From positions 42,929-106,928 of the forward strand of contig NZ_JAMRXH010000023.1 of NCBI RefSeq assembly GCF_023740735.1: a stretch of 64,000 bases of DNA, written 5' to 3'. The notes beneath the pieces were generated by a model. It did not search any database. It was not told the DNA's origin and was given only the letters and a program-made list of their open reading frames with translations. Shown piece by piece: positions 24,973-34,336 of this stretch (positions within the stretch are counted from its first letter, which is position 1; each line of letters begins with the position of its first letter). Origin of the DNA: Nocardia sp. CDC159. GTDB lineage: Bacteria > Actinomycetota > Actinomycetes > Mycobacteriales > Mycobacteriaceae. The position numbers and the translations under genes were made by a program.

Positions 24973-25679
24973 CAGCACTCTCCCTCGACAGGCGGCGACA
25001 GCGAGCAGCTGACGCCACTACGTATGGTCAGCCGAATGAAATGATTATATAAGAACCTTCTCACCAACTCAAACAAGTGTCAACAGCTGCGCCCGGCACG
25101 CGTCCGAACCGGCAGGAAGAAATACCCCGTGCAACCATCACCTGAGCCGGACAGCTACCACCCCCACCCTCCACCTATCTGCCGTCTTCCCTCCGGAACC
25201 ATCCATTCCTCGGCCAGCCACCGCATACGGCACAGCCCGGACCTACGTACGACGGGTTGCGAGAAACCTGTTCGGCGGTCGGAAATGGTGACAGTGCAAC
25301 ACCTTTCACGCCCATTGCGGTAAGATCAAACATCTTCGGTCCGGATGGGAAGTAGCTCCACTCGTGGTCCTCACTCCCCCGCGCACCGAGGCGGCTGTGG
25401 CGCATGTACGAGTGATCTGCAGGGGTCGAACAAGGGGTGCGATGGGCCGTCCTCACCGTTCAGGTCTGTTTTCACTCCCCCCGGGGTCGGGGATCATGGC
25501 TTCGATCGGCACAACTGCCGATTCGGATCCGTGCCTTCCTCGGGTGATACCTCGACGGAGGGTGAGCCATCGGGTCATGCGGAAGCAACTCGATCGTATG
25601 TGCGCACGGCCGGCCGGACCGCGCAAGGTCCAACGAGATCGGCTGGCAGCAATGGAATATCGATCGAGGAGATGGCGAG
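24973..25679. promoter_or_regulatory. Divergent intergenic region, carotenoid oxygenase/AraC regulator
   Basis: About 700 bases with no convincing gene between divergently transcribed genes. An A/T-rich patch at about 25030-25085 is a likely promoter for the leftward oxygenase gene. The AraC gene has a good GAGGAGATGGCGAG ribosome-binding site just before 25680. I could not identify an AraC half-site repeat with confidence. Confidence 0.5.
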
Positions 25680-26735
25680 ATGACACTTGTGCTCGACACG
25701 TCGACGGTCGAGCCGGGCAACCGCGCCGAATTGGTTGCGGCAGCAATTCTTCAGATGACAGCGCCGGCACACATTGTCTTGACCGACACGGAGCAGGCCG
25801 TCCAGGGCCGCATCGAGACCTGGCAGCTCGGCCCTGCCAATCTGTCTCGTATTCGGACCGGAGGCTATTACGTGGATCGCACGCCACGACAGATTCGCAC
25901 CACACCGTCACCGAGCCTGATGATTGTCGTCTCCCCGCGCCACACCGTGCGCTGGGCACACACGGACAGCCAGCACGAGATCCTTCCCGGCAAGCTGTAT
26001 CTGGCAGATCTCAATACGCCCTTCGAGGCCAGCTGGAACGGCGGTGAGGTTCTGACACTACAGATGCCCATGGAAGATCTGGGCGTTTCGATGGAGTCCA
26101 TCCGCGACGCGGTCGGTTCCCTGTCGGCAAGTCCCATGCAGCGGCTGATCACCGGCCAGCTGATGTTCATGACCGACGTCGCCGATGCCCTGGAGAACGA
26201 GACCGCCTCTTGGGACGTCGGCGAGGCGCTCCTCGGTTTGACACGGGGACTCATTACTTCGGAAGCCGTTCGAAAGGGCGACGGCGCAGCGTTGCCCGCC
26301 GATGCTCTACTGGCCCAGATCCGTGCTTACATTCGCCGCCATGCGGCCGACAGCGACCTCACCGTCGCCCGCATCGCTCGCGCGCACTACATCTCCGTCC
26401 GGCGGCTGTACCAGCTCTGCGCCAACGCGAATTTCAGCCTGCAGCAGGCGATTATCGAGGAGCGCCTGCACCAAGCGCGACGCGCCCTCTCCGACCCCCG
26501 ATCCCGGCAAGAACCCATCGCAGTGATAGCAAGCCATTACGGCTTCCGCGATCCGTCGCACTTCGCGCGCCGCTTCCGCGCCGCCTTCGGAATGACCCCC
26601 CGCGAGTGGCGGTACGCCATACATCGCGAAGGCCTCCACACAGCCGACTCTTCCTCTTCAACGCTCAGGCCGATCCCACACGTCACGGCAATCCACCAAA
26701 GATGCGGCCACGACACGGGTCGCCACCCGACATAG
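25680..26735 (+). CDS. AraC-family transcriptional regulator
   Basis: This 351-residue regulator has an N-terminal AraC-binding-like sensor domain (about residues 30-190; RTGGYYVDRTPRQIRT, HEILPGKLYLADLNTPFEAS). The C-terminal double HTH at about 220-320 includes HYISVRRLYQLCANANFSL and the signature second helix pair IASHYGFRDPSHFARRFRAAFG. Such AraC proteins usually activate adjacent genes. It is divergent from the carotenoid oxygenase gene and convergent with the toxin candidate, so the first is the likelier target. The last 40 residues after the DNA-binding domain are low-complexity. Confidence 0.93.
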   Translation: MTLVLDTSTVEPGNRAELVAAAILQMTAPAHIVLTDTEQAVQGRIETWQLGPANLSRIRTGGYYVDRTPRQIRTTPSPSLMIVVSPRHTVRWAHTDSQHEILPGKLYLADLNTPFEASWNGGEVLTLQMPMEDLGVSMESIRDAVGSLSASPMQRLITGQLMFMTDVADALENETASWDVGEALLGLTRGLITSEAVRKGDGAALPADALLAQIRAYIRRHAADSDLTVARIARAHYISVRRLYQLCANANFSLQQAIIEERLHQARRALSDPRSRQEPIAVIASHYGFRDPSHFARRFRAAFGMTPREWRYAIHREGLHTADSSSSTLRPIPHVTAIHQRCGHDTGRHPT

Positions 26736-26958
26736 GCAAGTTCACCATACGAGCCCCGCGGCAGAAAACGGCCTGCCGTACATAGTCGACGACGACATTC
26801 GGCGGTACGACCACACCCTGCCTGCTGAGCCAGCCCTGGTGGCGGGGCGCGTGGAGGGTTCGTGGTGCCGACATCCTCTGGGCCCCGCCACCGAAGGTTC
26901 GATGCTCGATCAGCAAGCGGCGTGGCCGACTACGGCGACACAGTCGGCGCTGGCGAAA

Positions 26959-29523
26959 CTATCTCGGCAGCCGCAGGCGCGATTTCGGTTTCTGCGGAAC
27001 GGATGGGGAGCTTTGGGCGGTTGCTTCTTCCTGCCGTAGTTCGCGCTCGGCTTCCTGCGCGTTCTTCTCGGCATTCTCGATGTCCCGCTGCGCTTGTCGC
27101 AAATGTGCTTCCAGCTCACTCAGCGACGGAAGCGGAATGTCGATGGTCTTGCCGTTCTGATCCAAAAGTTCATAGGATACTTCTCCGGACCTGACGATGG
27201 CGATGTCCTTCTCCAGGACATCACGCCATTCCTTGGCGAAGGCAAGTTGGTCGGTCGCCGTCGCTGCCGACTTCTTGCTGTCCTCGACCATCAACACGAC
27301 CAGCCGTGGTTCGGGGTTCGGGTCGTGCAGCGCCGAGACGGCGTGGTGGGTCTCTTTGGGGGCCTTGCGGAGTCGCTCGGCGTGCCGGGTCAGCAGCGCG
27401 GTGTCCTGAGCATCGCGAAGGTTCAGTCCGTCCTTGCTTCGGATGGCCTGCTGCAACGCGGCGGCAAGATCCCCGGCGGCGAGGTCCTGCGCGCTGGGAA
27501 CGGGCAACACCTCGGCGGACAACCGTGAGCGCACCAGATTCAGGTGCACCTCAACGGTATTCGAACCGTCCGGGCTTCCCTTGTGCGTCAGGTTGAACCA
27601 CCAGTTGCGAACCGGGTCCAATCCGGCATGCAGCCATCGACCGTCGGTATTGACCAGGTGCTCCTTGGCGAACCACTCGTTGTAGGCTGCCGCCTCCTTC
27701 CGCAGTGTCGAGCTGACACGGTCTCGGATCGCGGCATCCAGTTCGATGCCCGCCCGCTTGTTCCCGTCGTCGAGTGCCTTTTGCAGGTCCGCGCGCAGTT
27801 TCTCCTGTTCCGCGCCCCATTCCTTCTCGCTTCGGGCCGTGTCGCCGGGCGATGCGGCGCTGCGCCGTGCCTGGAACCGCTGTTCCGCGGCGGCGAGATG
27901 GTTGGCGTACTCGTTGATCAAGCCTGCTCGAGTCAACTGTTGTTTCGCCTGATGGTCGAGCAGCGTCGGCTCGATCAACGCCGCCAGCCGCTTGGGCGCA
28001 TAGAACTCCCGGAGGTATTTGTTCCACCCGTCCGCGCGGGCCTGCCGGAATTGCTCCAGGCTCGGCGCCTCCTTGGAGTGCCACCATTGGCTCATCAACC
28101 GGCCGCCATGAATTCCCAACCCCGCCGCGACGGCCACCGGATTGCCCGACCACAACAGGGCGTCGGCGAGCAGACACTCCGCGGTATCCCAGCCGTCGGT
28201 TCGTCCCCTGGCGGCATCCGCCGCGGCAGCCGTTACACACCCGACCCCGGGGACGATCGACGTGTAGGCCGACACGTAGTCTCCCCAAGAGGCGCCCGGT
28301 GTCGCATGGACCCGGTAGAGCCCGTAGCCGTAGGCGCCGACACCCAGCACACCGAGACTGATCTTCCCCGCCGACATCGCCTTCGACGCCCATGCCCGCG
28401 CCTCTGTGGGCGCGGCGAACCGGCCCGGTGGCTGCAGGCGTTCGTATCCGGCGAATGTGGCGCGCACCTGAGACGGCGCCAGTCGCTCACCCTCCGCTGT
28501 CACCAGGTTCAACCCCGACTTGGTTGCCAACTCCTCGAAGTACTTTCCGGCGGCGGCTTCCCGGGCGGCCAGTTCCGCCTCGGGATCGGGGTTCGCGGCT
28601 GGTCTCGGAACCTCCTGTGTCGCTTTGTTTTCGGGTCCCTCTTGCCGCGGTTCGGGTGCACGCTCCTGCGGGCCCTCGGTCGTGCAATCAGCGACTGATC
28701 GCTTCACCCGCCCGGTCGGCGCGGGCGCACAGGCGGTGCCATTGAGGAGCGGCGCCTGATTCGCTTTCGGCTCGAATGCGCGATCGAAGGCCGGGTTGAT
28801 TCGCACGGAATCCTTGACGTGTTTGAGCTGGTTGCCGATCACGTCGATCTGGAACGCCGAATGTACTCGTTCCGGCCGGATTCCACCGCGTGCATCCCAT
28901 TCATAGTGGTAGCCGACGCTCTGCAGGGCCAGCTCCGCCGATTCTTTCTCCTTCGCCGACCCGATGTCCTTGAGTTTGTCCAACGTGATGCGGACACTGT
29001 AGAAGTTTTCGTCCGGCCGGATGACGTAGACCCACGGCCGCTGGCCAGGTTCGAGAGAGAACTGACTGGCCAGCCATTGAGTCGCCACCTCGTTCAATTC
29101 GGAGGTGGTCGACACCAGATTGGTGGTCCCCTTCTTGTTCGCCGCCTCCCCCGCGCTCTCCCCGCCAGCACGCGTGCTGTGGCCCCAGATATGATCGAGA
29201 ACGCTGTCGTTCGTGCCCACGCCGGGTACCCGGAAACCGTCTCTGAATATCTCCTCAGGTCCGCGCGTATCGATTCGATAGACGATCTTGGGAACCTTGA
29301 CCTGCCTTGGTATCTGACGTTTCGTCGGGTCCTGCATCTCGTGAACGGGCGGGAAAAGACTCTTGTAATCGTCTTCGGATGCTGGTGGCGGCGGTCCCGC
29401 GAAGGCCTCGTCACCAGCGGGGACGAGTACTGCGAGCGCAGTGGCCAGCGCGGCGACCCGGCGGGCGCAGGCAGCGGAGAACAGGTTGTGATGGCGGCGC
29501 TCAAAAATAGTTCGTGCTGCCAT
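26959..29523 (-). CDS. Secreted ADP-ribosyltransferase toxin candidate with furin-type loop
   Basis: From ATG 29523 this is 854 residues with a signal peptide (about 1-42). Residues 78-230 match the pertussis/cholera S1-type ADP-ribosyltransferase fold: KIVYRIDTRGPEEIF with catalytic Arg83, NDSVLDHIWGHS, an STT/STS core at 138-141 (LVSTTSE), and YHYEWDARGGIRPERV with the presumed catalytic Glu208. Then Cys265 and Cys280 bracket GRVKRSVAD, a furin consensus inside a probable disulfide loop, as in diphtheria toxin. Residues 386-475 are hydrophobic (KISLGVLGVGAYGYGLYRV; Cys429 and Cys450) and could cross a membrane. The rest, to 854, is helical and charged. Substrate, receptor and host are unknown. 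The nearest upstream gene is a CGNR regulator. Confidence 0.8.
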   Translation of the reverse strand: MAARTIFERRHHNLFSAACARRVAALATALAVLVPAGDEAFAGPPPPASEDDYKSLFPPVHEMQDPTKRQIPRQVKVPKIVYRIDTRGPEEIFRDGFRVPGVGTNDSVLDHIWGHSTRAGGESAGEAANKKGTTNLVSTTSELNEVATQWLASQFSLEPGQRPWVYVIRPDENFYSVRITLDKLKDIGSAKEKESAELALQSVGYHYEWDARGGIRPERVHSAFQIDVIGNQLKHVKDSVRINPAFDRAFEPKANQAPLLNGTACAPAPTGRVKRSVADCTTEGPQERAPEPRQEGPENKATQEVPRPAANPDPEAELAAREAAAGKYFEELATKSGLNLVTAEGERLAPSQVRATFAGYERLQPPGRFAAPTEARAWASKAMSAGKISLGVLGVGAYGYGLYRVHATPGASWGDYVSAYTSIVPGVGCVTAAAADAARGRTDGWDTAECLLADALLWSGNPVAVAAGLGIHGGRLMSQWWHSKEAPSLEQFRQARADGWNKYLREFYAPKRLAALIEPTLLDHQAKQQLTRAGLINEYANHLAAAEQRFQARRSAASPGDTARSEKEWGAEQEKLRADLQKALDDGNKRAGIELDAAIRDRVSSTLRKEAAAYNEWFAKEHLVNTDGRWLHAGLDPVRNWWFNLTHKGSPDGSNTVEVHLNLVRSRLSAEVLPVPSAQDLAAGDLAAALQQAIRSKDGLNLRDAQDTALLTRHAERLRKAPKETHHAVSALHDPNPEPRLVVLMVEDSKKSAATATDQLAFAKEWRDVLEKDIAIVRSGEVSYELLDQNGKTIDIPLPSLSELEAHLRQAQRDIENAEKNAQEAERELRQEEATAQSSPSVPQKPKSRLRLPR

Positions 29524-29944
29524 GGGAATATCGGCTCTTTCTGTCGTCGGAAATGAACGGACAGAGTTGAGCGACAAGTAGTCCACAGAAAGTACGACAT
29601 GGCCTGAGGCCTGCCCGTGCGCGACTCGGCAAACCCCTGCGACGTCGATCCGGCCACGACACCGGAAGTGCTCGTAGACGCCTGCTCAACTCCCCAACGA
29701 GAGAGTAATCGGGCATTTCGCCCACCCCAAACAGGCTGAATTCACTTGAGCTGCAACTCTCTAAATTTGCAACAGCGAGGCTGTCGTGATAGGGGAGGCA
29801 CTGAGGGCGGCGGTACATGTTGGAGACCTCGCCGGAGCCACCTGGACGCCGTGCGCGTTCTGCTGGAGTGTCGAACGCGCCGTTCCCATAGATCGAGCCC
29901 GAGATCCGGGCGCGGCCGTCAGATACGAGGCATGCCGATCGACT
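29524..29944. other. Intergenic region upstream of toxin candidate
   Basis: About 420 bases without a convincing gene between the CGNR regulator stop and the toxin start, both leftward. It should contain the toxin promoter. AAAGAG lies about 9-14 bases before the toxin ATG as a modest ribosome-binding site. An in-frame start at 29586 would add 21 residues before the signal peptide and is less likely. Confidence 0.5.
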
Positions 29945-30601
29945 TCATCCCTCGGCAGTCCCAGCCGCCCGGGAAGGTTCGACCGGTTTTTCAACGCTCG
30001 GGCGGCCCGGATCGGACGGATTGACCGCCGGAATCCAATTCTCGGTTCGGCTACTACTCGCCCGCCGCCGGTTGTAGTAGGCCGCCGCGGACATCCGATC
30101 GTTACAACTGTCGCGGCAGTATTTCCGTTTTCCCGGGCGGGAGCGGTCGACAAAAACACATCGGCAAGGCGCCGCAGCGCAGACTCCGAGTCGCTGGACA
30201 CCATGCTCGGCGATGTGCACCGCCAAGGCGCCAGCCATCCTCCCGGCCAGCGCACCGAACCCGGGTGCAGGCAACTCCCACGAAAGGCTCAGCGCTTCAT
30301 CGGATTCGACACGGAGCTGCGGCACTACTCCCAAGCCTCGCAACAGGGTGTTCACCCGACCGGCCGCATCCGCGGCGTCGACCGCGCCGAAGACGGAACC
30401 CAATCTGTAACGTAGCCAACGTAGTTGGGGCAGGTCAGTGTCGTGCAACTCCTCCGCCAGCGCCACCTCGCCAGCACTCCGCAATATTGCCCGGAAGTAC
30501 TCCACGTCGACCAGCCTGTCGGGCGGACTAGAACACACATACACTGTGTTCACCAACTCCACGACCAGGTCCAGATCGTCCAATTCCGTCCCCTCATCCA
30601 C
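29945..30601 (-). CDS. CGNR zinc-finger (ABATE-domain) regulator
   Basis: This 218-residue protein has the two-part layout of CGNR proteins: an N-terminal ABATE ligand-binding-like domain (about 1-140, LDLVVELVNTVYV, ELHDTDLPQLRWLRYRLG) and a C-terminal zinc finger at about 140-185 (GVCAAAPCRCVFVDRSRPGK, KYCRDSCNDRMSAAAYYNRR). The Cys pattern C-x4-C plus C-x3-C is intact, as is the CNDR variant of the name-giving CGNR. Such proteins are predicted transcription factors of actinobacteria. It lies 420 bases upstream of the toxin candidate on the same strand and might control it. GTG 30601 is the start with a weak ribosome-binding site. Confidence 0.85.
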   Translation of the reverse strand: MDEGTELDDLDLVVELVNTVYVCSSPPDRLVDVEYFRAILRSAGEVALAEELHDTDLPQLRWLRYRLGSVFGAVDAADAAGRVNTLLRGLGVVPQLRVESDEALSLSWELPAPGFGALAGRMAGALAVHIAEHGVQRLGVCAAAPCRCVFVDRSRPGKRKYCRDSCNDRMSAAAYYNRRRASSSRTENWIPAVNPSDPGRPSVEKPVEPSRAAGTAEG

Positions 30602-31452
30602 GGCGAGCCGCCAACGTCGCTCACAATTTCACGCGGGCGAGCTGGCGTTGCTTTCAACATCGAGATCCCAACCGCGACGATGAACCGGGAGTTCGATAAC
30701 AGCTCCCCTACCCGATCACCAGATCGCCGCGGCGGCTACACACCCTCGCCACACACTGTTCAGCCCGAACATCCCCAACAGAGTTCTTTCGATGAACAAA
30801 TTGGGGGCCGGTAGGTTCAGCCCAGCTGTGTTCGCCCTCTTCCCTGGAAGTTGCGCGGGCAAACCCATCAGGACTCGAACGCAGCATGGCGCCCGAGGTC
30901 CGTTATTCTCGCCACCAACCCGCTACATCGAGCCCGGTATCCATGAGCATGCCACCGGGCAATTCACCAGGAATCAGCAGGCATCAAGGAACGAGAACGG
31001 CATCGCAGCCCTCTCGGCGCGCCGTTACGAGGCCCCGGCGAGACGAAACTTGCCGATCACCAAGGCAGAGCACAACATCGGCGGGCACTTCGCATGTGCA
31101 GACACGGTGATCGATCTCCTTCGGTCGGAGCCTGTTGCGACGATGAGAGTGTTTCGTTTCAGTCGCCCCACGGTAGCTGAAGCCCGGACGCGAGACAAGA
31201 CGTACATGGTGTCTCGCTCCCATCACACAGAGCTGGAACCCGAATTGCCGCAGCGCTTCTCGGAAGCGGAGAGGCGCCCCAACCGCGCGACGGCGGCCCG
31301 GACAGCGCCTCACGGCCGCGATCGGCACCGAGAAGATTCGCGAACCTCCCTCTACAGCAACACATTACACAACCGAGGACTGTTGGTTTCCGCCGCCGCC
31401 GAACAGGAAGGGCCATAGTGCTTCATCAGGGCCACCACGGTCATCGCGGCGA
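30602..31452. other. Gene-poor stretch
   Basis: About 850 bases with only overlapping low-quality frames on both strands. I see no recognisable gene, repeat or RNA here. Confidence 0.45.
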
Positions 31453-31923
31453 TCACGGTCCCGGCCACGTCGGCAGCAGAGACTCCTGATACTGGGCGTC
31501 CGGGAACGCGTCCTCGACCGTCCGCAACAGCTCGGCTGTTCCGATCAGGCGGGCGAGTGCGACCTCGGACAGGCCGTCCGCGGCGAGAAGCAGGCGGCGG
31601 AGCACCCGATTGTGCAATCTCGCGGCGATCCAGTGATCCTCGGACGAGTGATCGGGGGCAGGGCGCATGAGCGAAGGTCGGATCCCCGTATAGAAGTAGT
31701 CCGCATTCACGCCGAACACGGTGGCCAATGCCGTGACCGTTCGGGCCGACGGGCTCCGCACGCCAGAACGTAGCTGGCTGAGGTACGGCACGGTGAGGGG
31801 ATAGCCGACGGCCGCCAGCGCTTTCGCAACGGCAGCGTTCCTCAACGGCTCCCCATGTATACGCTCCCACTCGACGAACAACGCTTCGAGAAAATCCGCG
31901 AATCGCGACTCTCCTTCTACCAC
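31453..31923 (-). CDS. EspR-like XRE-family transcriptional regulator
   Basis: GTG 31923 is chosen because GGGGAGGAAG lies six bases upstream; 156 residues result (the frame could extend to 31953). The N-terminal HTH region (about 1-75) ends in VPYLSQLRSGVRSPSARTV and TALATVFGVNADYF, closely resembling EspR of mycobacteria, which has PYLSQLRSG in its recognition segment. The C-terminal helical part (ARLHNRVLRRLLLAADGLSE, ALARLIGTAELLRTVEDAF) resembles the EspR dimerisation domain. EspR is a nucleoid-associated regulator of ESX-1 secretion and envelope genes. Here the neighbour is a small secreted protein gene and no ESX genes are seen. Confidence 0.8.
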   Translation of the reverse strand: MVEGESRFADFLEALFVEWERIHGEPLRNAAVAKALAAVGYPLTVPYLSQLRSGVRSPSARTVTALATVFGVNADYFYTGIRPSLMRPAPDHSSEDHWIAARLHNRVLRRLLLAADGLSEVALARLIGTAELLRTVEDAFPDAQYQESLLPTWPGP

Positions 31924-32093
31924 ACGAACTTCCTCCCCAACCTTTCCCACCACGCAAGGACCGAGCGTCCTCGGGCGATGAGCCGCAATACCGGTCGCTC
32001 GACGCGTTACAATCCCCCGTTTTCCGAATACTGAGCTATGCCGCTCACCAAACGTCGGTCATCCCTCGATCACCGCGTTACACAGCAAGACAA

Positions 32094-32131
32094 GCGCCCC
32101 GCCTCCCGGTCTCGATCGAGAGGCGAGGCGC
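32094..32131 (-). terminator. Stem-loop terminator after small secreted-protein gene
   Basis: A 12-base stem, GCGCCCCGCCTC with GAGGCGAGGCGC (one mismatch), encloses a 14-base loop just downstream of the leftward gene ending at 32142. The T-run is weak (TTGTCTTG), as is common in actinobacteria. Confidence 0.65.
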
Positions 32132-32141
32132 TCTGTCAGAG

Positions 32142-32696
32142 TTATTCGGCCGTCGACGACTTGGCGGGAGCGGTCGGAGGGGGCGGGAGCTGACGCGCGA
32201 TCCCGTCGGACGTACCGAGTACCACGCCCGTCACCGCGCCGACGCTCGTGCCCACAGCGAATCCGATCGTGCCGCCCAGGATCGCCCCGACCGGGCAGCC
32301 CACAATCAGGAATGGCAACCCCGCCACGCAGCCGACACCCATACCGAAAGCCGTTCCGGCGACGCCACCTACGGCGCCACCGGTAAGACCGCCGATGAGC
32401 GCACCGGCCTCGGCACTGGGAAACACGTGGGCAGGATAATCGGGCAGACCCGCAATGGGCGTCCCCGACGCCGGTCCGGCATCAGCCGCCGACGCCCGCA
32501 ACGGCCCATTGGTATGTGCCGTAACTTCTTGGAGCTCAGCGTATTCGCGCTCGGTACCCGGCGCGGGATTCACCGAGCCGACTGCGGCAGCCGGAGCCGC
32601 GGCCGCAACGGCGGCCGGTCCCAGCAGCCCGACAGCGGGCGGCACAACCGCTGCGGCGAGAGCGAAAGCGAGCTTGGATGTGGTTACTGCATTCAC
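32142..32696 (-). CDS. Secreted glycine-zipper-rich hypothetical protein
   Basis: GTG 32696, with AGGTGAAG upstream, gives 184 residues. The N-terminus has a signal peptide (LAFALAAAVVPPAVGLLGP ending near residue 38). After a polar segment, residues about 93-165 are built of glycine-zipper runs (GALIGGLTGGAVGGVAGTAF, GAILGGTIGFAVGTSVGAV), with two cysteines flanking a hydrophobic turn (GCVAGLPFLIVGC). The C-terminus is short and Pro-rich. Such proteins insert into or associate with membranes. The function is unknown. It is followed by a terminator and has its own promoter region. Confidence 0.75.
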   Translation of the reverse strand: MNAVTTSKLAFALAAAVVPPAVGLLGPAAVAAAAPAAAVGSVNPAPGTEREYAELQEVTAHTNGPLRASAADAGPASGTPIAGLPDYPAHVFPSAEAGALIGGLTGGAVGGVAGTAFGMGVGCVAGLPFLIVGCPVGAILGGTIGFAVGTSVGAVTGVVLGTSDGIARQLPPPPTAPAKSSTAE

Positions 32697-33272
32697 GAAT
32701 CTTCACCTATCTGTCGAACGAAGTGCGGTGAAGCTACCAACTGACGGCACCCGACAGCAACATTTCAGCTACCAACACGCGGCCTTCGGAGTATCGTGAA
32801 TAGCCGATAACATCGCCCGCGAAATCCGATGTGCCCAGGTCAAACGCGGGAACCGGACTCGGCCAAAATGGAGAGCGTGATCAGCGCCACATGAGTAGAT
32901 ATTCGCTAGCGGCAGTAGGGAACTGGCCAGCCCGAGCACCGGTAGCGATATCAGCCCGTGGCTATCACGTCGCCGTCACCACCCACCACGCGACAGCGAC
33001 CTCTCGTGAACGCAAATCAACATATCTGCGCTGGGCACTCGACGGCCGAACCATCAGCCTGGATCTGCCGGATCCATCCGGCACTCCGCACCCCAGCGCC
33101 ACTTCGTCGAACTCCGCAGCTCGGCCGAGCGCTCCCCCACAACGCGATGCGTCTCCCGCGGACGTGCCCAGCCCGAAGTTCGAGTGGCAAATCGGATTCC
33201 CGCTAGCGCTTGCAGCTACGATCCGGCATACATAGTATGTGTGACACACTGTCCCATCTTCAGAGGGAATTC
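32697..33272. promoter_or_regulatory. Intergenic region with palindrome before alpha/beta hydrolase gene
   Basis: No convincing gene in 575 bases. The interesting site is the inverted repeat CATAC-ATA-GTATG at 33227-33239, 33 bases upstream of the hydrolase ATG. TTGCAG at about 33210-33215 and the A/T-rich palindrome core could serve as -35 and -10 elements, so a repressor on the palindrome would block the promoter. Confidence 0.45.
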
Positions 33273-34196
33273 ATGACACGTGTACAGCGTCGCTGCGACG
33301 TCAGCTTCGATTCGCAGGGCACCGGTATCGCCGGCTGGGTGTACCGGCCCGCCGCGGCAACGACGCCGTCACCGGTTCTGGTCATGGCCCACGGATTGGG
33401 CGCGGTGAAAGAGATGCGGCTGGATGCGTTTGCCGAACGGTTCGCCGACGCCGGGATCACAGTCCTCGTGTTCGACTACCGTCATTTCGGGGCCAGCGAC
33501 GGGACGCCACGGCAGCTTCTGAGCATCCGACGCCAGCTCGACGATTGGCAAGCCGCTATCGCCTACGCGCGAAAGATCGAGGGTGTCGACGCCAGCCGGG
33601 TCGCGTTGTTCGGAACCTCCTTCAGTGGCGGACATGTGCTGCGAGCTGCCCTGCATGACGGCCATATCGCCGCGGTGGTGTCCCAGTGCCCCTTCACTGA
33701 TGGCCCTGCCTCGACTCCAACCATCGGTCCGCGAGCTATGACTGCGGTAACCGCACGAGCGCTCGCCGACCTTGCCGCCGCGGCGCTCGGGCGATCTCCT
33801 GTGAAAGTCCCTCTGACCGCCCTTCCCAACCACACGGCTTTGATGAACGCCGCGGACGTGGTACCGGGCTACTCGGCCATGATCCCGGCATCCGTTCAGC
33901 ATCCCAATTACGTCGCCGCCCGGATCGGGTTGTCCCTGCCGTTCTACCGGCCTGGCCGAGCCTTGGAAACCCTGCGCTGTCCGGTCTTTCTCGCGGTTTG
34001 CACCGAAGACAGCGTCGCACCGGCGCAGCGAACACTCCGGTATGCACGCAAGGGTGGCGCGAACATCGAAGTGCGCGAATACTCCGCGGGCCATTTCGAC
34101 GTCTACCTCCCACCGACCTTCGAGACTGTGGTTGCCGACGAGATCCGCTTCCTGCGTCGCCATCTCGACCTGACCGGTGTGCACTCTGATCAGTGA
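33273..34196 (+). CDS. Alpha/beta hydrolase
   Basis: From ATG 33273 (GAGGGAA upstream) the protein is 307 residues. The frame could extend to 33210. The fold is clear: oxyanion region VMAHGLGAVKEMRL, VFDYRHFGASDG, nucleophile elbow GTSFSGGH with Ser, an acid residue near CTEDSVAP, and the catalytic His in AGHFDVYLPP. A cap-like insertion of about 80 residues precedes the acid. It resembles the dienelactone-hydrolase/X-Pro-dipeptidyl-peptidase-like hydrolases of actinobacteria. Substrate unknown. It stands alone and may be controlled by the palindrome upstream. Confidence 0.9.
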   Translation: MTRVQRRCDVSFDSQGTGIAGWVYRPAAATTPSPVLVMAHGLGAVKEMRLDAFAERFADAGITVLVFDYRHFGASDGTPRQLLSIRRQLDDWQAAIAYARKIEGVDASRVALFGTSFSGGHVLRAALHDGHIAAVVSQCPFTDGPASTPTIGPRAMTAVTARALADLAAAALGRSPVKVPLTALPNHTALMNAADVVPGYSAMIPASVQHPNYVAARIGLSLPFYRPGRALETLRCPVFLAVCTEDSVAPAQRTLRYARKGGANIEVREYSAGHFDVYLPPTFETVVADEIRFLRRHLDLTGVHSDQ

Positions 34197-34336
34197 TCTT
34201 CGTCCATCGACGGACCCGCAACCCACATCGGTTCGATCGGTAGGCGACAGCGCCGGTGCCGACAACGGTTTTCAAACTTGTCGGCGGTAGAACATATGGT
34301 GAGCTCTGACGAAGTATCCGGGAGAAAGGGTGCCCT

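Noticed and set aside
32831..33235. A 134-codon rightward frame before the hydrolase gene
   Set aside because: Pro/Ser/Thr-rich low-complexity translation without a ribosome-binding site or recognisable family.
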